Origin: Clostridiales bacterium
GTDB taxonomy: Bacteria; Bacillota_A; Clostridia; Christensenellales; Christensenellaceae
Reading direction: 5' to 3'
Length of the DNA: 38,094 bases
Assembly: GCA_003149735.1 (NCBI GenBank)
Contig: QANA01000018.1
Location: forward strand, 1-38,094
Every line of letters starts with the position of its first letter. Position 1 is the first letter of the stretch. A program made the position numbers and the translations under genes. The notes under the pieces are model-generated. The model saw only the letters and a program-made list of their open reading frames with translations. It was not told where the DNA came from and did not search any database. Of this stretch, positions 34,774-38,094 are shown in pieces.

Positions 34774-34801
34774 TGTATATATTACAGCTATGTGATAGAA
34801 T
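34773..34801 (+). promoter_or_regulatory. Promoter of the cassette acetyltransferase
   Basis: TTGTAT (34773-34778), 17 nt, TAGAAT (34796-34801) with a TG one base upstream of the -10. It starts right where the preceding terminator ends. Confidence 0.65.
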
Positions 34802-34864
34802 CAACTAAACAATTAGACAAACTTGAATTTGACAGGATGGTTTCTCAAGCAAAGGAGATAGAAT

Positions 34865-35803
34865 ATGAAAATAAAAAAGTTTCAATTGGATGCGGATTTG
34901 CAAAGCTTAGAAGAATATTTAAGAAATCAATATCTGGAAAATAAGAATATGACTTCATGGCTGCCAGAAAGACTCCATGATTTGATTTATAGAATGGGTG
35001 CGCAAGAAACTGATGGCGGCAGGAAAAAGTCTGTAGATTATATTTTCTTGTGCGAAGAAGATGCAAAAATTATCGCTTGCATTCTTCCCGACGGCGACTC
35101 AATCTATATAAGCATCAAAAATGGTTATGAACAACTGTTTGGCTCCCTGCTTGCCTATAGTGAGGAAAACTGTCTGCCTCTATTTAGCAGAGAAGAAGAT
35201 GGCTCAATAGATTTTTTGGTGGTTACCAATGACAGCCTAACCTATAGGCAAGAAATTCTTATGGGGCTGGGGTATAAAAGGCAGATTGAAGCGGATTATG
35301 ATAATTGCGTGTATCCTTTGGAGTTAAATGTTTCAATTGATTTACCCGAAGGTTTTAGGCTTCTGTACGGCGAAGAGTACGATGATGAAGAAAACAAGTG
35401 GAGTGCTTGTAATTTGGGTTTCCATCCAGACCTTGAAGCGCCTGATTACAGAAATGGAATGAATCCTTATTTCTCACGCAAAGATTCATCTATGTATCAA
35501 GATAGTTTTGAATGCATTGTGGTGGATGAAAACACTTGTGAAAAAAACGACGTTTGTTCTTACTGTTTTGTCTATGTTGATAAAGAAACAAGAACGGCAT
35601 ATATCGAACCAGTCAGCACAAGAGAGAAATACCGACACAAGGGTATTGGTACTGCTATGATGCATGGGGTTATGCAGAAATGCAAAGAAAAAAGTATAGA
35701 AAAATGCTACGTTAATTCTTATGATTGGCGAAGAAAGTTTTATAACGCAGCTGGGTTTATTACAGAAGACAGTATAGGTTTTTGGCATAAAACAATAAAA
35801 TAA
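34865..35803 (+). CDS. Two-lobed GNAT acetyltransferase, A+T-rich, probably acquired
   Basis: 312 aa. The C-terminal half is a GNAT domain: AYIEPVSTREKYRHKGIGTAMMHGVMQ holds the acetyl-CoA loop (R-H-K-G-I-G), followed by CYVNSYDWRRKFYNAAGF. The N-terminal half (1-150) looks like a diverged, probably inactive lobe (MGLGYKRQIEADYDNCVYPL marks its end). The target is unknown; relatives are often carried on mobile or resistance cassettes, which is only a hint. AAAGGAGA is 7 nt before ATG 34865. Codons are visibly richer in A and T than in the flanking cvpA and parB genes. It has its own promoter and lies between inverted repeats at a converging-gene boundary, all signs of insertion. Confidence 0.85.
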   Translation: MKIKKFQLDADLQSLEEYLRNQYLENKNMTSWLPERLHDLIYRMGAQETDGGRKKSVDYIFLCEEDAKIIACILPDGDSIYISIKNGYEQLFGSLLAYSEENCLPLFSREEDGSIDFLVVTNDSLTYRQEILMGLGYKRQIEADYDNCVYPLELNVSIDLPEGFRLLYGEEYDDEENKWSACNLGFHPDLEAPDYRNGMNPYFSRKDSSMYQDSFECIVVDENTCEKNDVCSYCFVYVDKETRTAYIEPVSTREKYRHKGIGTAMMHGVMQKCKEKSIEKCYVNSYDWRRKFYNAAGFITEDSIGFWHKTIK

Positions 35804-35808
35804 ACATT

Positions 35809-35838
35809 CTGTTCGACAAATCCCAATTTGTCGAACAG
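35809..35838 (+). terminator. 13-bp hairpin after the cassette acetyltransferase
   Basis: CTGTTCGACAAAT (35809-35821) and ATTTGTCGAACAG (35826-35838) are exact complements with a 4-nt loop, starting 5 nt after the stop codon. No T-run follows, so termination is uncertain. Confidence 0.6.
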
Positions 35839-35845
35839 ACACAAT

Positions 35846-35880
35846 GGCGCACTTCTATACACCATTTGGTGTAGTGCGTC
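35846..35880. repeat. Second hairpin in the 35804-36158 gap
   Basis: TACACCA (35858-35864) and TGGTGTA (35867-35873) form an inner stem; GGCGCAC (35846-35852) and GTGCGTC (35874-35880) form an outer stem with one mismatch and a 5-nt bulge. Confidence 0.5.
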
Positions 35881-35900
35881 ATATGCGGCTCTACCCACAC

Positions 35901-36001
35901 AAAGCCTCCCCTGTGTAAGGGGAGGTGCTCCGAAGGAGCGGAGGGGTTGTCAATCCCTCAGTCAGCTTCGCTGACAGCTCCCTTTACACAAGGGAGCCTT
36001 T
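35901..36001. repeat. MITE-like palindromic interspersed repeat, about 100 bp
   Basis: The left end (AAAGCCTCCCCTGTGTAAGG, from 35901) and the reverse complement of the right end (AAAGGCTCCCTTGTGTAAAG, from 36001) match with a few differences over about 25 bp. Between them are two smaller hairpins: GCTCCGAAGGAGC and GTCAGCTTCGCTGAC. The element carries no gene. From memory, closely similar sequences occur many times in genomes of gut Oscillospiraceae such as Faecalibacterium; this was not checked. Confidence 0.7.
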
Positions 36002-36024
36002 CCGAACCCGATACACAATACAAA

Positions 36025-36058
36025 AATCCGACCTATGTTCGTAACCATAGGTCGGATT
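36025..36058 (-). terminator. Hairpin downstream of parB (second terminator)
   Basis: AATCCGACCTATG (36025-36037) and CATAGGTCGGATT (36046-36058) are exact complements with an 8-nt loop. On the minus strand TTTTTG follows. It may back up the parB terminator 70 bp away or belong to the inserted segment. Confidence 0.65.
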
Positions 36059-36060
36059 AA

Positions 36061-36100
36061 CTGTTTTATGAAGCCCGCGGCAAAGGGCGGCTCTTTGTTT
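36061..36100. repeat. Right imperfect inverted repeat of the acetyltransferase cassette
   Basis: Inverted partner of 34694-34736: CTGTTTTA (36061-36068) and GGCGGCTCTTTGTTT (36086-36100) are exact complements of the two outer blocks of the left copy. It is 40 bp against 43 bp on the left. Confidence 0.7.
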
Positions 36101-36127
36101 GTCATCAAGAAAATTTTAGATGCATAT

Positions 36128-36154
36128 AAAAATCCGCTATAATAGCGGATTTTT
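36128..36154 (-). terminator. Terminator of the parAB operon
   Basis: AAAAATCCGCTA (36128-36139) pairs with TAGCGGATTTTT (36143-36154); T's follow on the minus strand. It lies 4 nt beyond the parB stop. Confidence 0.9.
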
Positions 36155-36158
36155 AACT

Positions 36159-37010
36159 TTACTTTTTTCCCTTCAGGTATTCATAAAGGGCATATAACTG
36201 TTCTTTGGAAAAATATTCAATGATAATTTTCCCTCGTTTGCTGCTGCCTTTAAAATGGACTTTGGTTTCCAGCAACTCTCCGATTTCCCGTTCTGCCGTT
36301 TCAAACTCCAGGTTTGCCGGTTTTGCGGAGACTCGTGGTTTTTCAGTCAACAGGCGCTTTACATATTGCTCTGTCTCGCGCACAGAGAACTGTTTTTCCA
36401 GTACGTAGAGCGCTGCCTTTTCCAGTAGTGTTTTATCTTTAATTGCCAATAAAGCTCTGGCATGCCCTGCAGAAAGTTTCCCCTCCACCACCGCTTCTTT
36501 TACACTCTGCGGCAGGTTTAACAGGCGCAGGCTATTCGCTACCGCGCTGCGCGAACGTCCTAATATTTCTGCCGCCTCTTCCTGATTCAGGGAAAACTGC
36601 GCCATCAACTCTGCAATGCCTTCTGCTTCTTCCAATGGATTCAAATCTTCCCGTTGAATATTTTCTATAATAGAGAGCTGCAAAAGTTCCTGGTTTGTTA
36701 CTTCCTTGATCACTGCAGGCACCTGCTTAAGCCCTGCCATCCGGGCTGCGCGATAGCGGCGCTCTCCCGCAACAATCAAATAGCGCGCCTTTTCCGGCTT
36801 CAAGACCAAAGGTTGAATAATACCATGCTGACGAATGGATTCAGCCAGTTCACGAAGTTTTTCTGCATCAAAATTTTTTCTGGGCTGATTTGGGTTAATA
36901 TCAATCAACTGAATATCAATTTCGCTTGGCGTCTTCTGTTGTTCCTGATCAATTTCCTCGCGAATATCCATCAGAGCACCCAGGCCCTTTCCCAAGGCTT
37001 TCTTAGCCAT
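36159..37010 (-). CDS. parB: Chromosome-partitioning protein ParB (Spo0J)
   Basis: 283 aa. A CTPase that binds parS, spreads along DNA as a clamp and recruits condensin. Motifs: the N-terminal ParA-interacting KKALGKGLGALM, the IDINPNQPRKNF box, the CTP-binding IVAGERRYRAA and the ENIQREDLNPLEEA box, then the helix-turn-helix SLNQEEAAEILGRSRSAVANSLRLL that reads parS. The C-terminal dimer domain ends RGKIIIEYFSKEQLYALYEYLKG. ATG 37010 is 6 nt after GGAGG; ATG 37016 abuts it. It overlaps parA by 8 nt. Both parS sites lie within 2 kb. Confidence 0.97.
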   Translation of the reverse strand: MAKKALGKGLGALMDIREEIDQEQQKTPSEIDIQLIDINPNQPRKNFDAEKLRELAESIRQHGIIQPLVLKPEKARYLIVAGERRYRAARMAGLKQVPAVIKEVTNQELLQLSIIENIQREDLNPLEEAEGIAELMAQFSLNQEEAAEILGRSRSAVANSLRLLNLPQSVKEAVVEGKLSAGHARALLAIKDKTLLEKAALYVLEKQFSVRETEQYVKRLLTEKPRVSAKPANLEFETAEREIGELLETKVHFKGSSKRGKIIIEYFSKEQLYALYEYLKGKK

Positions 37011-37776
37011 TTTCATCCTCCGTTTCCATCAATTCTCTGGCCAGATCCATATATGCTTCTGCTCCTGCGCATTTAGGATCATAAACTGTGATCGGCTTCC
37101 CATGGCTGGGCGCCTCCCCCAATCGTACATTGCGGGGGATAACCGACCGATGTACTTTCTGGGCAAAAAAGCGTTTTACTTCTTCCACCACCTGAATCGA
37201 AAGATTGGTACGTCCGTCATACATGGTCAAAACTACCCCTTCCACTTCCAGCGTTTTGTTAATATGCTTTTTAATCAGGCTGATGGTTTTAATCAATTGC
37301 GATAACCCTTCCAGCGCATAAAATTCGCACTGTATTGGAATCAGCACCTGATCCGCAGCTGCAAAAGCATTGAGCGTAATCAATCCCAGGGAAGGTGGCG
37401 CATCAATAAAAATATAATCGTATTCTTCTCGAATCTCCTGCACTGCTCTTGCCAGAATCGTCTCTCTGGAGATCATCGAGACCATCTCGATTTCCGCGCC
37501 AGCCAAATCAATATTGGATGGGAGAACATCCAAATTCTGCACTGCAGAATGCAAAATTGCCTGACGCACCGGTTCATGGTTAATCAATACGTCATAAATG
37601 GAACTCTCCAGTTTGCGCTTATCCACACCTATGCCGCTGGTTGCATTTCCCTGTGGATCAGCATCAATCAGCAGCGTTTTTCTATCCAGCTGTGCCATAC
37701 AGGCAGCCAGATTGACGGCGGTTGTCGTTTTACCCACTCCACCTTTCTGATTTGCAACAACTATAATTCTGCCCAT
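37003..37776 (-). CDS. parA: Chromosome-partitioning ATPase ParA (Soj)
   Basis: 257 aa. Deviant Walker A motif NQKGGVGKTTT at residues 8-18 (with the signature lysine), LLIDADPQGNAT (Walker A'), and YIFIDAPPSLGL (Walker B). It works with ParB to segregate the origin and, in Bacillus, to control DnaA. Length and lack of an N-terminal DNA-binding extension fit the chromosomal type. GGAGG lies 6 nt before ATG 37776. First gene of the parA-parB operon. Confidence 0.97.
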   Translation of the reverse strand: MGRIIVVANQKGGVGKTTTAVNLAACMAQLDRKTLLIDADPQGNATSGIGVDKRKLESSIYDVLINHEPVRQAILHSAVQNLDVLPSNIDLAGAEIEMVSMISRETILARAVQEIREEYDYIFIDAPPSLGLITLNAFAAADQVLIPIQCEFYALEGLSQLIKTISLIKKHINKTLEVEGVVLTMYDGRTNLSIQVVEEVKRFFAQKVHRSVIPRNVRLGEAPSHGKPITVYDPKCAGAEAYMDLARELMETEDENG

Positions 37777-37795
37777 GCCGTACCTCCAGTATTTT

Positions 37796-37824
37796 ATTAT
37801 AATAATTTATACTGTCTTTTTCAA
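37796..37824 (-). promoter_or_regulatory. parA: parAB promoter
   Basis: TTGAAA (37824-37819), 17 nt, TATAAT (37801-37796) on the minus strand, giving a leader of about 15 nt before parA. Confidence 0.8.
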
Positions 37825-37832
37825 CCTTTGGG

Positions 37833-37859
37833 AAAAATAAAAAGCGCTCTTACGAGCGC
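37833..37859 (-). terminator. Terminator after the right-edge gene
   Basis: GCGCTC (37844-37849) pairs with GAGCGC (37854-37859) around TTAC; on the minus strand a T-rich tract TTTTTATTTTT follows. It is just upstream of the parAB promoter. Confidence 0.75.
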
Positions 37860-37861
37860 CT

Positions 37862-37877
37862 TGTTTCACGTGAAACA
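37862..37877. promoter_or_regulatory. parS centromere site 2
   Basis: A second exact copy of TGTTTCACGTGAAACA, 86 bp upstream of parA. With site 1 it brackets the parAB region. Confidence 0.95.
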
Positions 37878-37881
37878 TCCA

Positions 37882-38094
37882 TTACTTGTCAATTTTGATA
37901 GTGACCTCTAAAAAGTCCCCTTTGTCTACATACTGAAGATCTGTCTTTACGCCAAGCATCTGTATTTTTGCAAGACTTCGCCGCAATGTGTTAACATAAA
38001 GATTATAATTGCACTTCATTTTGAAATTGCCCTCTTGCGGCTTCGCTTCCTCACCATACAGCTTCTTCAATTCTTTTTCCACTAGATCTTCTGT
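37882..38094 (-). CDS. Unidentified gene, 5'-truncated by the window edge
   Basis: A frame that is open to the right edge ends with a stop at 37882. The visible 70 residues include EKELKKLYGEE, CNYNLYVNTLRRSL and a C-terminus DLQYVDKGDFLEVTIKIDK. It is charged, without membrane segments, and ends as alternating strand-like residues. A GTG at 38082 could be an internal start, but upstream codons remain open (TEDL), so the gene more likely begins outside. I do not recognise the family. It is followed by parS site 2 and its own terminator. Confidence 0.65.
   Translation of the reverse strand, partial: TEDLVEKELKKLYGEEAKPQEGNFKMKCNYNLYVNTLRRSLAKIQMLGVKTDLQYVDKGDFLEVTIKIDK

Noticed and set aside
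34792..34944. Small open frame of about 50 codons starting GTG before the cassette GNAT
   Set aside because: No ribosome site, overlaps the GNAT start in another frame, and contains its promoter.

Overview
The window looks like chromosomal DNA of an anaerobic, low-to-mid GC Firmicute of the class Clostridia, probably a gut Oscillospirales or Christensenellales relative. The evidence is the tilS-hpt-ftsH cluster, an oxygen-sensitive class III ribonucleotide reductase (nrdD-nrdG), DnaD/DnaC-type primosome proteins, a DUF5711-CvpA pair, and parAB with perfect Firmicutes-type parS sites. The two parS sites place the right end of the window near the replication origin. No tRNA, rRNA or CRISPR array was seen.

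Layout. 1-5053: a giant SF1 helicase (DUF4145-like, transglutaminase-like and DUF4011 regions plus helicase motor), cut by the left edge. The first 16 bases are Tn5/Nextera adapter, so that edge is an assembly end. 5440-6395: a frameshifted PfkB sugar kinase. 6586-10043: ilvE, diverging from an SDR oxidoreductase and two tandem SIS proteins of the 6-phospho-3-hexuloisomerase type. 10088-10416: a decayed DUF3795 gene. 10542-16412 (minus): tilS-hpt-ftsH, a PHP phosphoesterase and prs. 16592-18504: kdgK and a KDPG aldolase with an extra VOC domain, the lower part of a hexuronate/Entner-Doudoroff route. 18554-20194: a membrane-anchored PQQ-type propeller protein. 20380-23532: a Crp/Fnr regulator with its own operator, followed by a lipoprotein-permease-ATPase importer. 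23530-26543: paired NrdR boxes over the promoter of nrdD-nrdG. 26631-32646 (minus): AIM24-family protein, GNAT, DnaC-like loader, four-repeat DnaD protein, alpha/beta hydrolase lacking its catalytic His, and CCA-adding enzyme. 32834-34678: DUF5711 and CvpA membrane proteins. 34683-36154: parS, an A+T-rich GNAT gene with its own promoter between imperfect inverted repeats, several hairpins and a MITE-like repeat. 36159-37877: parB, parA and a second parS. 37882-38094: an unidentified partial gene.

How it works together. Most of the window is housekeeping: nucleotide supply (prs, hpt, nrdDG), tRNA maturation (tilS, cca), replication initiation and segregation (DnaD, DnaC, parABS), proteolysis (ftsH), amino acid and sugar-acid metabolism. 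The accessory parts are the left-end helicase, the SDR/tandem-SIS unit, the Crp-ABC unit and the acetyltransferase cassette between cvpA and parB. Two clearly broken genes suggest ongoing gene loss. Regulatory calls rest on reading promoter hexamers and palindromes directly and are predictions.
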